A stretch of 64,000 nt of DNA from Pseudomonas fluorescens. GTDB taxonomy: Bacteria > Pseudomonadota > Gammaproteobacteria > Pseudomonadales > Pseudomonadaceae. The position numbers were made by a program, and so were the translations under genes. The notes below the pieces were generated by a model. That model searched no databases, was not told where the DNA came from, and saw nothing but the letters and a program-made list of their open reading frames with translations. Below are positions 1 through 7,023 of this stretch, in pieces; the first letter of the stretch is position 1; every line of letters begins with the position of its first letter. The DNA lies in the NCBI RefSeq assembly GCF_902497745.1, contig NZ_CABVHJ010000027.1, positions 1 to 64,000 of the forward strand. Direction: 5' to 3'.

Positions 1-305
1 TCGCACGTCGGCGTAGCTCTCCCAAACACCACGATCAGTCCCCTATCCCTCCGGGAGAGGGCTAGGGTGAGGGGCTTTTGATCTGTTTCAGAATCTGAGC
101 TCGGCTCGGTATTTCACGTCGGCGTAATTCTACCAAACAACTCGGTCAGTCCCCTCTCCCCCCGGGAGAGGGTTAGGGTGAGGGGCTTTTGATTTGTTTC
201 GGAATCTGAATTCGGCTCGGTATTTCACGTCGGCGTACTTCTACCAAACACCTCGGTCAGTCCCCTCTCCCTCTGGGAGAGGGCTAGGGTGAGGGTTGGC
301 TTTTG
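1..305. repeat. Tandem 111-bp repeat, three copies
   Basis: Three near-identical units follow each other with a 111-bp period; the CACGTCGGCG block recurs at about 4, 115 and 226. Each unit carries a palindromic core of the type CCCTCTCCC...GGGAGAGGG, followed by CTAGGGTGAGGG and a GGCTTTTGAT stretch. The first unit may begin before the window. Related but diverged elements lie at about 5085-5300 and 17276-17480. No protein is supported here. The function is unknown; it resembles a dispersed extragenic palindrome that has amplified locally. Confidence 0.85.
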
Positions 306-498
306 GCTGTTTAAATTTGTGTCAAATAACCAGAACCTTCCCACAAGGTTTTCAGGTTGTCCGTCGGACGTGCGCTCTCTAGTCTTTGGTTGTCGCCGAA
401 AACTCGGTGATCGGGTGTGAGAACCCTGAAAAATTAGTGATTCAGTCCATCAGTCCGCATAATTGCCGGCGGCTTGTCCGCTGCTTGCAAGTGCTTCA

Positions 499-575
499 TG
501 GCGGCTATGTGCGGGCAGACTTCGGTCTGGCCGGTTTCCTATTTTTCCGGTTTCTCACCCCGCACATAGCTGCCA
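499..575 (+). ncRNA. C4-like structured antisense RNA in the leader of the DUF6124 gene
   Basis: A 17-bp closing stem (499-515 with 559-575, one G-U pair) encloses two hairpins: 516-529 with a TTCG tetraloop, and 531-534 paired with 547-550 around a pyrimidine-rich 12-nt loop. This three-way-junction layout is that of C4 antisense RNA, known from phages P1 and P7. Two segments of the element are complementary to the downstream leader. Bases 550-558 pair with 589-597 (9 bp), and loop bases 538-545 pair with 621-628 (8 bp), overlapping the AGGG ribosome binding site at 626-629. The inferred role is repression of translation of the gene at 636. The structure is read directly; the family assignment is from memory of the consensus. 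Confidence 0.6.
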
Positions 576-635
576 CCCACTTCGCCGCGTGAGAAACGGC
601 AAGGGATGGCTCCCATTTGCAAAATAGGGTTTCCA

Positions 636-998
636 ATGACTAAGCCAGTTCCAGATCCACCCATCGATCCCACAACCCCACTCGAAGACGCCATCCGCGC
701 CGACGACCAGATCAAAACCCGCGAAGCCATCAAGCGCGCCCTCGATTTTTACCTCTGTCCCGAACCGGTCAAACCGCGTCAGCCCAGTACGATGTTCCTC
801 ATCCACCCGGACATCGACACCGAAAGCCTGCTCGCCCACGCCTGCGAATCGCTGGCTTCAGCCAATGTCATGGCCGGTGATCTGGCTGATCAGCTCAGTC
901 GCCCGCAGCGCAGTACGGCGCTGGCGATCCAGCAGATCGTCATGCTCGCCGAGTTGGCGGTAAACCGGGCGCTGGACCGGGTTGATCCGCAAACGTAA
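636..998 (+). CDS. DUF6124 family small protein
   Basis: This protein of about 120 residues is acidic at its N-terminus and helical further on. Its signatures are TMFLIHPDIDTESLLAHA in the middle and a C-terminal helix with LAELAVNRALD, which match the Pseudomonas DUF6124 family of unknown function. There is no signal peptide or membrane segment. An in-frame ATG at 606 exists, but the start at 636 has an AGGG ribosome binding site six bases upstream and gives the usual family start (MTKPVPDPP). The leader carries the C4-like RNA at 499-575, which could cover this ribosome binding site. The gene stands alone, with a REP pair downstream. The family call is fairly sure; its role is unknown. Confidence 0.8.
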   Translation: MTKPVPDPPIDPTTPLEDAIRADDQIKTREAIKRALDFYLCPEPVKPRQPSTMFLIHPDIDTESLLAHACESLASANVMAGDLADQLSRPQRSTALAIQQIVMLAELAVNRALDRVDPQT

Positions 999-1024
999 TC
1001 CGTCCCAACACCGCGTCATCGTGC

Positions 1025-1092
1025 TTCGCGAGCAGGCTCGCTCCCACAGTTTGAAACGCAGTCCCCCTGTGGGAGCGAGCCTGCTCGCGAAG
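1025..1092. repeat. REP inverted pair
   Basis: Two head-to-head REP copies (TTCGCGAGCAGGCTCGCTCCCACA and its reverse complement) are separated by about 20 bases. They follow the DUF6124 stop and can form a long hairpin. Confidence 0.9.
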
Positions 1093-1274
1093 ACGTCTGA
1101 TTGGACACCCCATCTCTAACGGCCATTTTTTGTTAAGCAGTCCCGAATAGGGACCGATCAGTCCCAATCAGGGACCTATTTGCCCACTACGCTTCTCAAG
1201 ATCCGTCCCTGCACGCGGATAAACATTGTGTAGCCCGGGTTCTCTGGGCTGCTCACCCCGGGAGTGTCATTGAA

Positions 1275-1580
1275 ATGAAGCTGAAAACCGCTCTGCCGTC
1301 TGTGCTTCCCTTGCTTCCACTCACTACGTTTGCAGCGCCGGCCAGTCAATCCGGAGAGATTCGCTTCACCGGGCAAATCGTTGACTCGGGCTGTCAGGTC
1401 GGACCGGTCGGGGCGTTTGCTGCTTGTGAGTCTCGCCAGATCGAAATCAAGCCCGGCGTGAAAGTCGATGTCGACACTGAGCGCAACGCTTGCAGTCATC
1501 AGGCGCTGCCGATTTCCATGCGCTACGAAGCGCTGAAGATCTCGACCGACAAAGGCATCGTCATCATCAGTTACCTGTAA
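1275..1580 (+). CDS. Short secreted fimbrial-subunit-like protein
   Basis: The protein is 101 residues long. Residues 1-20 form a signal peptide ending TFAAPA. The mature start, GEIRFTGQIVDSGC, is the usual beginning of type 1 (chaperone-usher) pilins, which have a first strand GxIxFxGxI followed by the first disulfide cysteine. Further cysteines follow at about residues 50 and 76. Typical pilins are 150-180 residues and end in a penultimate tyrosine; this one ends IVIISYL and is short. No chaperone or usher gene lies nearby. It could be an orphan minor subunit or a domain of similar fold that works outside a pilus. The assignment is by motif only. Confidence 0.6.
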   Translation: MKLKTALPSVLPLLPLTTFAAPASQSGEIRFTGQIVDSGCQVGPVGAFAACESRQIEIKPGVKVDVDTERNACSHQALPISMRYEALKISTDKGIVIISYL

Positions 1581-1631
1581 ACCGTTCGGCGTGCGCTGCA
1601 AAATCTTCAGGTGCCGAGTCAAGGCGCACAG

Positions 1632-1637
1632 GTATAC
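1632..1637 (+). promoter_or_regulatory. Possible -10 element for the gene at 1693
   Basis: TATACT lies 55 bases before the start codon. No good -35 is seen 16-18 bases upstream, so the call is weak. Confidence 0.3.
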
Positions 1638-1692
1638 TGCGCGCCTTCGCGGCTCACTGATCGGGCCCGACTTTTTGCTTTCCGGAGCTTTT

Positions 1693-1932
1693 ATGACTTC
1701 CCCGACCCTGCCGCCGGTTGACGACGCCGTGAGCGATGTCCCGGCTGAACTGGCCGACACCAGCGAAACCAAAGCCGATATCCCGGCGTTCAAATTTCCG
1801 TTCAAGCCGGGCGAACTGGCTTCTGCCAAAGGCTCGAATCAGCCGTGGTACAAGAACGGCGCGAAGAACGGTCACACCAAGACCCCGGGCATGGCGCCGC
1901 CGGGTACCCGTCGTTCGATGGGCAAGCGCTGA
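1693..1932 (+). CDS. Small conserved hypothetical protein, 79 aa
   Basis: The frame is open from 1591, but the ATG at 1693 has a GGAG ribosome binding site eight bases before it and gives the natural start (MTSPTLPPVDD). The first half is acidic and rich in Pro, Asp and Glu. The second half is basic and Gly/Lys-rich (KNGAKNGHTKTPGMAPPGTRRSMGKR region), so the protein is likely disordered and could bind nucleic acid. It has no signal peptide. I recognise no family with a known role. Codon use is like the neighbouring genes, which supports it as real. Confidence 0.6.
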   Translation: MTSPTLPPVDDAVSDVPAELADTSETKADIPAFKFPFKPGELASAKGSNQPWYKNGAKNGHTKTPGMAPPGTRRSMGKR

Positions 1933-1951
1933 GTTTTAATCGCGCTATCCC

Positions 1952-2107
1952 ATGAAGATCAATCTCCCGGTGACCGGTCGCAACGTCGATGTGGCGCTGG
2001 ATGAGGGGCGGCAGAGTCAGCGCAACTCCGAGGACGTGGCGGGGTTGGCCGGTGATTTAAGGTTGCTGGCGCGGGAGTTCCGGGCGCGGCGGCAGATCCG
2101 CGATTGA
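1952..2107 (+). pseudogene. Probable remnant of a PAS-type chemoreceptor gene
   Basis: The 51-codon frame begins MKINLPVTGRNVD, which resembles the first residues of Pseudomonas Aer/BdlA-like methyl-accepting receptors that run straight into a PAS domain. Here the PAS and signalling domains are absent. After about residue 15 the sequence changes to SQRNSEDVAGLAGDLRLLAREFR, which resembles the last helix of such receptors. The simplest reading is a gene that lost its middle by an in-frame internal deletion. No strong ribosome binding site is seen. Similarity is judged from memory; the piece could instead be an unrelated small protein. Confidence 0.4.
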
Positions 2108-2126
2108 GATTGTCCGGGCCGGCGTC

Positions 2127-2217
2127 TTCGCGAGCAAGCTCGCTCCCACAGGTTTTTCGGTCGTTCATAAAATTCGTGCACGACACAATCTCTGTGGGAG
2201 CGAGCTTGCTCGCGAAG
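2127..2217. repeat. REP inverted pair
   Basis: Head-to-head REP copies of the AAGCTCG subtype (CGAGCAAGCTCGCTCCCACA) flank about 45 bases, between the small remnant and the convergent YkgJ-type gene. Confidence 0.9.
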
Positions 2218-2246
2218 AGGCCCGGATAGGCGCTTAAGAATCTGGA

Positions 2247-2996
2247 TCAAGCCGCCCGCAGTGAAATAAACGCATAGGTCTGCGCCGGCTCCGTCACCAC
2301 CTGCGCCCCGGCCGCCAACACCTGCCCGGCAACATCATCGCCCGACAGATGAAACACCCACTCACTCGGCGCCATCGTCAACGGCTGTGCCGTCACCTGA
2401 TCAATCACCGCAGCAAACGCATCCATATTCGGCAGATACGCAGTAAACCCGTCACCCTTCAGCGCCGTGGTGCGAATCCCGAGCATCGCGCAAATCGCAT
2501 CCTTGATGCCGATGTCATCCCGATCCGCTTGGCGCGAGCGTTGAATCAACTCCACCAGTTCCCGATCCACCAACTCACCGCCGGCAATCAACATCGGCCC
2601 CTGCTCCCAAGACTCCGGCGGGCAATCCTTGGCGGCAGGGTTGAGCGGGATATGCGGGTTGATTTCCGCCGGATAAATGCGACATACCAGCGGCCGACGT
2701 TCGTAGATCCGGCACAGCTTGTCTTCGTCAAGATTCCGGCAGGGGCCGACGTTGTACGCGGCAAAGGTGATCGCCACATGGGCGTCTGTCGCGCCGCTGC
2801 GAACGACCGCTGAGCGACGTTCGGCATGTTCCCGCTGCTGCGCCGGCAAACCCAGGCCATTACCAAGAAAGGCCTCGACCAGCACGATCACCTGACCGCC
2901 ATCCGCCGCCCACATGCGGGCTTCGGCCAGGGTCAGCGGGACATGGTGATCGGTGCAGCATTTGCCGCAGCCTACGCAGGAAAACGTCGTATTCAT
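2247..2996 (-). CDS. YkgJ-family cysteine-cluster protein
   Basis: The N-terminal FSCVGCGKCC motif plus two later cysteines (GPCRNLDEDKLCRIYERRPLVCRIYP) form the CxxCxxxCC...C pattern of the YkgJ/UPF0153 family, thought to bind zinc or an Fe-S cluster. The RPxxCRxYP signature is diagnostic. An in-frame ATG lies six codons upstream (3014), but MNTTFSCVGC matches the usual family start. After about residue 120 the chain has no motif I recognise. The protein is presumably cytoplasmic, with no signal peptide. No neighbour hints at a pathway, and the biochemical role of the family is not established. Confidence 0.8.
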   Translation of the reverse strand: MNTTFSCVGCGKCCTDHHVPLTLAEARMWAADGGQVIVLVEAFLGNGLGLPAQQREHAERRSAVVRSGATDAHVAITFAAYNVGPCRNLDEDKLCRIYERRPLVCRIYPAEINPHIPLNPAAKDCPPESWEQGPMLIAGGELVDRELVELIQRSRQADRDDIGIKDAICAMLGIRTTALKGDGFTAYLPNMDAFAAVIDQVTAQPLTMAPSEWVFHLSGDDVAGQVLAAGAQVVTEPAQTYAFISLRAA

Positions 2997-3079
2997 TGAG
3001 CGATCTGTCTTCAATCAGGGTGTGAAACGGTGGCGGAAAACCACCGCACAGAACTGGATCGAAGCAAGTTATGCGCCAT

Positions 3080-3406
3080 TCACTTGGTTTTAACGGGCGG
3101 GCGGATCGAATCCCATTCGGTGACGAAGGCGGTTTTCGACTGCTTGTTGTACAGACACAGTTCGGTGCCTTGCTGGCCTTTCATGTGTTTTTGTGGGTAC
3201 TGGCCTTGCAGCAACACGGCGGTGTAGCCGACGCGGTCGTCGAATTGTGCGGGTGTGCCGACCGGTTTGGCGTTTTTCAGGCCACTGGCCTTGGTGCAAC
3301 TGGCGAGCACGGTTTTGTCGTAAGCGGCCCAGGCGTCGGGGCTGGAGGCGTGGGCCTGGGAGGTTAGGGCGGTGAGGCAGAGCAGGCTTAAGGTGATGGC
3401 TTTCAT
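3080..3406 (-). CDS. Small secreted hypothetical protein
   Basis: Residues 1-21 form a clear signal peptide (MKAITLSLLCLTALTSQAHAS). The mature part is about 87 residues with two cysteines that could form one disulfide (ASCTKASG and ELCLYNKQ), so it is probably periplasmic. The ATG at 3406 is preferred over 3415 because it begins the signal peptide directly. I do not recognise a domain. It is flanked by a GNAT gene and the YkgJ-type gene on the same strand, with gaps of 150 and 83 bases, so no operon is evident. Confidence 0.65.
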   Translation of the reverse strand: MKAITLSLLCLTALTSQAHASSPDAWAAYDKTVLASCTKASGLKNAKPVGTPAQFDDRVGYTAVLLQGQYPQKHMKGQQGTELCLYNKQSKTAFVTEWDSIRPPVKTK

Positions 3407-3478
3407 GGGGGGCATCCTTGGTGTTGGGTGGCCAAGGTTGGAGTCTGCCTAAAGAGTTTTGTTGCCTGGAACACCGCT

Positions 3479-3556
3479 AAAAGATCGCAGCCTTCGGCAG
3501 CTCCTACATGGATATGCGGTTCCCTGTAGGAGCTGCCGAAGGCTGCGATCTTTTGA
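3479..3556. repeat. Inverted repeat of the AAAGATCGCAGCC type
   Basis: AAAAGATCGCAGCCTTCGG and its reverse complement flank about 20 bases. This second dispersed palindrome family recurs at 35141-35226 and 50475-50557 and is unrelated to the REP family. Its position after the GNAT gene would allow it to act as a 3' hairpin. Confidence 0.85.
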
Positions 3557-3562
3557 CTTTAA

Positions 3563-4045
3563 TCAGTCCGGCACCAGCTCGCGGCGGACCACATACATCC
3601 CGGCACTTTCATACAAGCGCTGCGCCCGCAGGTTGTCCTCCAGCACTTTCAGATCAACAAACCCTTCGCGCCGTTGCTGAAACACCTTGAATGCATTGAG
3701 CAACAACGCCCGGCCCAATCCTCGGCCCTGCATGCGCGGATGCACCACCAGATTCTTGATATATGAGCTGGTCCAGCATTGCGCCACGCCGACCACGCCT
3801 TCGCCATCGCGGGCAATGAAACACAGCGTCGGATCATATTCAGGATTGTTCTCGAACTGCTGCTGCCAAGCGTCCAGCGCCGGCACCCGGCCGCCGCCTT
3901 CGCGATAACCGAGTTGCATCAAATCATGCACGTCCGCCGCAAGTTCGACGGAGTACGTGCACAGTTCAATGTCTTGTGGCCAAGGTGCATCCGGCGCGTC
4001 CTTACCGAGGTCGCGCCGCATCAAAAAACAGTATGTCTCGCCCAA
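3563..4045 (-). CDS. GNAT-family N-acetyltransferase
   Basis: A 160-residue single-domain acetyltransferase of the Gcn5 superfamily. The acetyl-CoA loop is RMQGRGLGRALL (about residue 105), preceded by the beta-4 strand YIKNLVVHP and followed by LKVLEDNLRAQRLYESAGM, the usual C-terminal signature. The substrate is unknown. The longest reading starts at a TTG three bases after the cheV stop; an ATG eight codons later (4021) is the alternative. Neither has a clear ribosome binding site, which suggests translational coupling to cheV. The cotranscription may be incidental or may mean the enzyme acts with chemotaxis proteins; nothing in the sequence decides this. Confidence 0.8.
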   Translation of the reverse strand: MGETYCFLMRRDLGKDAPDAPWPQDIELCTYSVELAADVHDLMQLGYREGGGRVPALDAWQQQFENNPEYDPTLCFIARDGEGVVGVAQCWTSSYIKNLVVHPRMQGRGLGRALLLNAFKVFQQRREGFVDLKVLEDNLRAQRLYESAGMYVVRRELVPD

Positions 4046-4048
4046 GAC

Positions 4049-4951
4049 TCAGTGTCCGTGGGCGGCGACGTGTTTAGCCGCTTCGATCAGGCAGTGGGTC
4101 AGTTCCGGCGAGGAGAACTTGGTCAGCACGCCGTTCGCCCCGGCCAGCCGCGCTTTTTCGCTGTTCATCGCGCTGTCGAGCGAGGTGTGCAGCAGCACGT
4201 ACAAATGGGCGAAGTCCGGGGTCTCCCGCAGGGTGCGGGTGAAGGCGTAACCGTCCATCTCGGACATCTCGATGTCGGAGACAATCAGGTTGATCTGCTG
4301 CGCCGTGCCTTGCAGGTCGAGCAGGCAGTCGATGGCTTCCTTGGCGCTGCGTGCGGTGTGGCATTGCAGGCCTAGGTTGCGCAGGGTGTGCACCGATTGC
4401 TGCAGCGCCACCTGACTGTCGTCGACCACCAGAATCCGCGCGTTGCCGAGCACATCAGCGTCTTCCATGCTCAGGTCGGTCGGGGCCATTTCGATCTGTG
4501 CCGGAGCGATGCTGTGGATAACCTTTTCGATGTCCAGCACCTGCACCAGCGTGCCGTCCACCGAGGTCACGCCAGTGATGTAGGCGCGCGAGCCGCCGGA
4601 GCCGAACGGCGGTGGTTTGATGTCGGTGGTCAGGCAGTGAACGATTTTGCTCACAGCCTGGACGTGCAGGCCCTGTTTCGAGCGGCTGACGTCGGTGACG
4701 ATCAGGCAGCCGCCGTTCGGGTCTTCCAGCGGGCGTTCGCCGATGGCGCGGCTGAGGTCGATGACCGACAGCGAGGCGCCGCGCAACGTGGCGATGCCTT
4801 TCACGTGCGGGTGCGACTCCGGCAGTTTGGTCAGCGGCGGGCAGGGGATGATTTCACTGACTTTCAGCAGGTTGATCGCCATCAGCTTGCCGCTGCGCAA
4901 GGTAAACAGCAGAAGCGAAAGTGAGTCTGCGCGGGCTTTGGTGGAGGACAT
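4049..4951 (-). CDS. cheV: Chemotaxis protein CheV (CheW-REC)
   Basis: CheV couples chemoreceptors to the CheA kinase and tunes the response through its own phosphorylation. The 300-residue chain has an N-terminal CheW-like domain (about 10-150: LSLLLFTLRSGKLMAINLL, HVKGIATLRG, YITGVTSVDGTLVQVLDIE). A C-terminal receiver domain follows (about 170-295), with the acidic pair in LVVDDSQ, the phospho-acceptor Asp in IVSDIEMSEMDG, the conserved threonine in LLHTSLD and the lysine in LTKFSS. It lies away from any che cluster, as is common for Pseudomonas CheV paralogues. The GNAT gene follows three bases after its stop. Confidence 0.9.
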   Translation of the reverse strand: MSSTKARADSLSLLLFTLRSGKLMAINLLKVSEIIPCPPLTKLPESHPHVKGIATLRGASLSVIDLSRAIGERPLEDPNGGCLIVTDVSRSKQGLHVQAVSKIVHCLTTDIKPPPFGSGGSRAYITGVTSVDGTLVQVLDIEKVIHSIAPAQIEMAPTDLSMEDADVLGNARILVVDDSQVALQQSVHTLRNLGLQCHTARSAKEAIDCLLDLQGTAQQINLIVSDIEMSEMDGYAFTRTLRETPDFAHLYVLLHTSLDSAMNSEKARLAGANGVLTKFSSPELTHCLIEAAKHVAAHGH

Positions 4952-5084
4952 ATGAACCTTCTGTGGAAAAGGTGGTGGGCGAGGGTGGGAATCGCCAGAA
5001 ACTATTGATGCCGGGTTATCGGCGTCAAAAGGTTGGGCTTTAGGTTAGTTGTCGGGTTGTGTTTTGATCAAAAGCCAAAGCCAA

Positions 5085-5300
5085 AGCCCCTCATCGGAAC
5101 GCCGCCCGCCCAGCCCTCTCCCGGAGGGAGAGGGGGCCGATTGGGGGATATTGTAGTAATTCACCGACCTGAACCTGCTCTGCCGAATCCATAATCGCCT
5201 CGATGTTTCAGGTCGGCGTATTACGCAAAACACCTCGGTCAGTCCCCTCTCCCTACGGGCGGTCCGACGTTTCGGGAGGGCTAGGGTGAGGGTGTGCTTT
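5085..5300. repeat. Dispersed CCCTCTCCC/GGGAGAGGG element, two diverged units
   Basis: Two palindromic cores lie at about 5113-5137 and 5240-5295, joined by a block containing CAGGTCGGCGTA, related to the unit at the left edge of the window. The right core has a longer loop containing GGCGGTCCGACGTTTC. The 340-base gap between cheV and norR holds only this element and no supportable gene. Confidence 0.75.
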
Positions 5301-6859
5301 TAGCTCTTCATGCCTAGTCGTTTGGCCATGCGGCCGAGGTTGGCTCGGTCCAGCCCCAACTCCCGCGCCGCACTCGCCCAGTTACCCTGATTACGCTCCA
5401 GCGCCGCACTGATCAACCGCCGCTGATACTGCTCGGTCGCACTGCGCAAATCCCCGCTGACCAGCGGCATCTCAGCCACCACACCGGCAACAGCCTCAAC
5501 CGAGTTATCCACAACCTCACGCGGCAGATCCAGATCCGCCGCGCTCAAACTCAGAATCTTCGGCCGCACTTTGCAGTTACCCAGCGCCTTCAACGCACTG
5601 CGGCCGATCAAGTGTTCCAGCTCGCGCACGTTGCCCGGCCAAGTGTAGGCGAGCAGCGCTTCCTGGGCGTCGCTGTTCAGGCGCAGGCTGTTGAGGCCCA
5701 TGCGCGAGCGATTCTGTTCGAGGAAAAAACCGCTGAGCAACAACACATCGCGGCCGCGATCACGCAGCGCCGGCACGCGCAGCGGGTACACGCTGAGGCG
5801 ATGGTAGAAGTCGGCACGATAGCGACCGCTGCGTACTTCCTCGGCCAGGTCGCGGTTGGTTGCGGCTATCAGGCGCACATCGACTTGATGCTCCTTGTCC
5901 GACCCCAGACGCTGCAGCTGGCCGCTCTGCAAGACGCGCAGCAATTTCGCCTGCACGGTCAGCGACAACTCGCCGACTTCGTCGAGAAACAGTGTGCCGC
6001 CATTGGCCAGTTCGAACTTGCCGCGGCGGTCACTGGTGGCGCCGGTGAAGGCGCCGCGCACATGGCCGAACAGTTCGCTTTCTACCAGTGTGTCGGGCAG
6101 CGCGGCGCAATTGAGGCTGATGATCGGTTTGTCGGCGCGCGGTGAAGCGGCGTGGATCGCTTGGGCGACCAGCTCTTTGCCAACGCCGGTTTCGCCGGTG
6201 ATCAACACGGTCAGATCACTGCCGCCGACCAGATTGATTTCCTCTACCAACTTCTTCAGCGCCTTGCTCTGACCGATCATCTCGCGGTTCTGCTGACCGC
6301 TAGCCTGGCGATAAACCTCGGCACGCTGGTGCTCGTCCTCAGCGCGATTGGCCAGGCGTTGAATGCGTTCGGCGGCGTTGACCGTAGCCGAGGCGAGGCT
6401 GGCGAAGGCTTGCAGGGCGTCGAGCTCGATCGGTTCGAAACGCTCGGGGTCGAGGGCATCAAGGGTGATCAGGCCCCAGAGCTTTTCATCGACGAATAAA
6501 GGACAGCCGAGGCAATCGTGAACTTCGAGGTGTTCGTCGAGGCCGTCGACCAGACCGTCATATGGATCGGGCAAATCGCTGTCGGCGGCGAAGCGCGTCG
6601 GCCCGGCACCGCTTAAAAGAATCTCGAAACGCGGATGCTCGCTGACTTTGAAGCGCCGGCCGAGGGTGTCGGTGCTCAAACCGTCCACCGCCAGCGGCAC
6701 CAGTGCTTCGCCGTCGAGGCGCAACAACGCCGCTGCATCGCAGGGCAGCAGGGCGCGCATGGCTTCGAGCAGGCGTCGGTAACGCTCTCCCTCGGGCAGT
6801 TCGCGGGACAAGTCGGAGACGAGAGGCAGCAGGGCGGTGAGCAGGGATTTGGCGGTCAT
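5300..6859 (-). CDS. norR: Nitric-oxide-responsive sigma-54 activator NorR
   Basis: NorR senses NO with a mononuclear iron in its GAF domain and activates sigma-54 RNA polymerase. The 519-residue chain has an N-terminal GAF domain (about 20-170) and a central AAA+ domain. That domain carries Walker A GETGVGKE, the sigma-54 contact loop in ELFGHVRGAFTGAT, Walker B GGTLFLDEVGEL and an arginine-finger region (FYHRLSVYPLRVP). A C-terminal Fis-type helix-turn-helix ends the protein (NWASAARELGLDRANLGRM). It is divergent from hmp, the expected target, with NorR sites in the shared control region. The length matches the family. Confidence 0.95.
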   Translation of the reverse strand: MTAKSLLTALLPLVSDLSRELPEGERYRRLLEAMRALLPCDAAALLRLDGEALVPLAVDGLSTDTLGRRFKVSEHPRFEILLSGAGPTRFAADSDLPDPYDGLVDGLDEHLEVHDCLGCPLFVDEKLWGLITLDALDPERFEPIELDALQAFASLASATVNAAERIQRLANRAEDEHQRAEVYRQASGQQNREMIGQSKALKKLVEEINLVGGSDLTVLITGETGVGKELVAQAIHAASPRADKPIISLNCAALPDTLVESELFGHVRGAFTGATSDRRGKFELANGGTLFLDEVGELSLTVQAKLLRVLQSGQLQRLGSDKEHQVDVRLIAATNRDLAEEVRSGRYRADFYHRLSVYPLRVPALRDRGRDVLLLSGFFLEQNRSRMGLNSLRLNSDAQEALLAYTWPGNVRELEHLIGRSALKALGNCKVRPKILSLSAADLDLPREVVDNSVEAVAGVVAEMPLVSGDLRSATEQYQRRLISAALERNQGNWASAARELGLDRANLGRMAKRLGMKS

Positions 6860-6868
6860 GGTCTTGTA

Positions 6869-6924
6869 GTCAAAGAGACAAGATGTAGTCGGGATGACTA
6901 TAACGGTCTTTGAGTCTTTATGAC
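6869..6924 (+). promoter_or_regulatory. Three NorR enhancer sites (GT-N7-AC)
   Basis: GTCAAAGAGAC (6869-6879), GTCGGGATGAC (6888-6898) and GTCTTTATGAC (6914-6924) each fit GT-N7-AC, the core of NorR enhancers, which typically occur in threes. They lie 42 to 97 bases upstream of the sigma-54-like element of hmp and right next to the norR start, so norR autoregulation is also possible. Confidence 0.75.
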
Positions 6925-6965
6925 TACTTTGTTCTCAACCTATTGATTTTTATGGATAAATAAGT

Positions 6966-6981
6966 TGGCACGGAACCTGAT
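6966..6981 (+). promoter_or_regulatory. Sigma-54-like promoter of hmp
   Basis: TGGCACGGAACCTGAT has a perfect -24 block (TGGCACG) with correct spacing to a weak -12 block (CTGAT where TTGCA is expected; the usual final C of GC is A). The upstream NorR sites support the call. Confidence 0.6.
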
Positions 6982-7023
6982 AACCCTAAGGTAACTTTTC
7001 AAAAAAGCTCAGGAGTCAACCTT

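Noticed and set aside
1..305. Tandem repeat as a CRISPR array
   Set aside because: The repeat unit is 111 bp with no separate unique spacers; the units are near-identical throughout.
386..592. 68-codon plus-strand frame left of the DUF6124 gene
   Set aside because: It runs through the C4-like RNA stem; the composition is not protein-like and there is no ribosome binding site.
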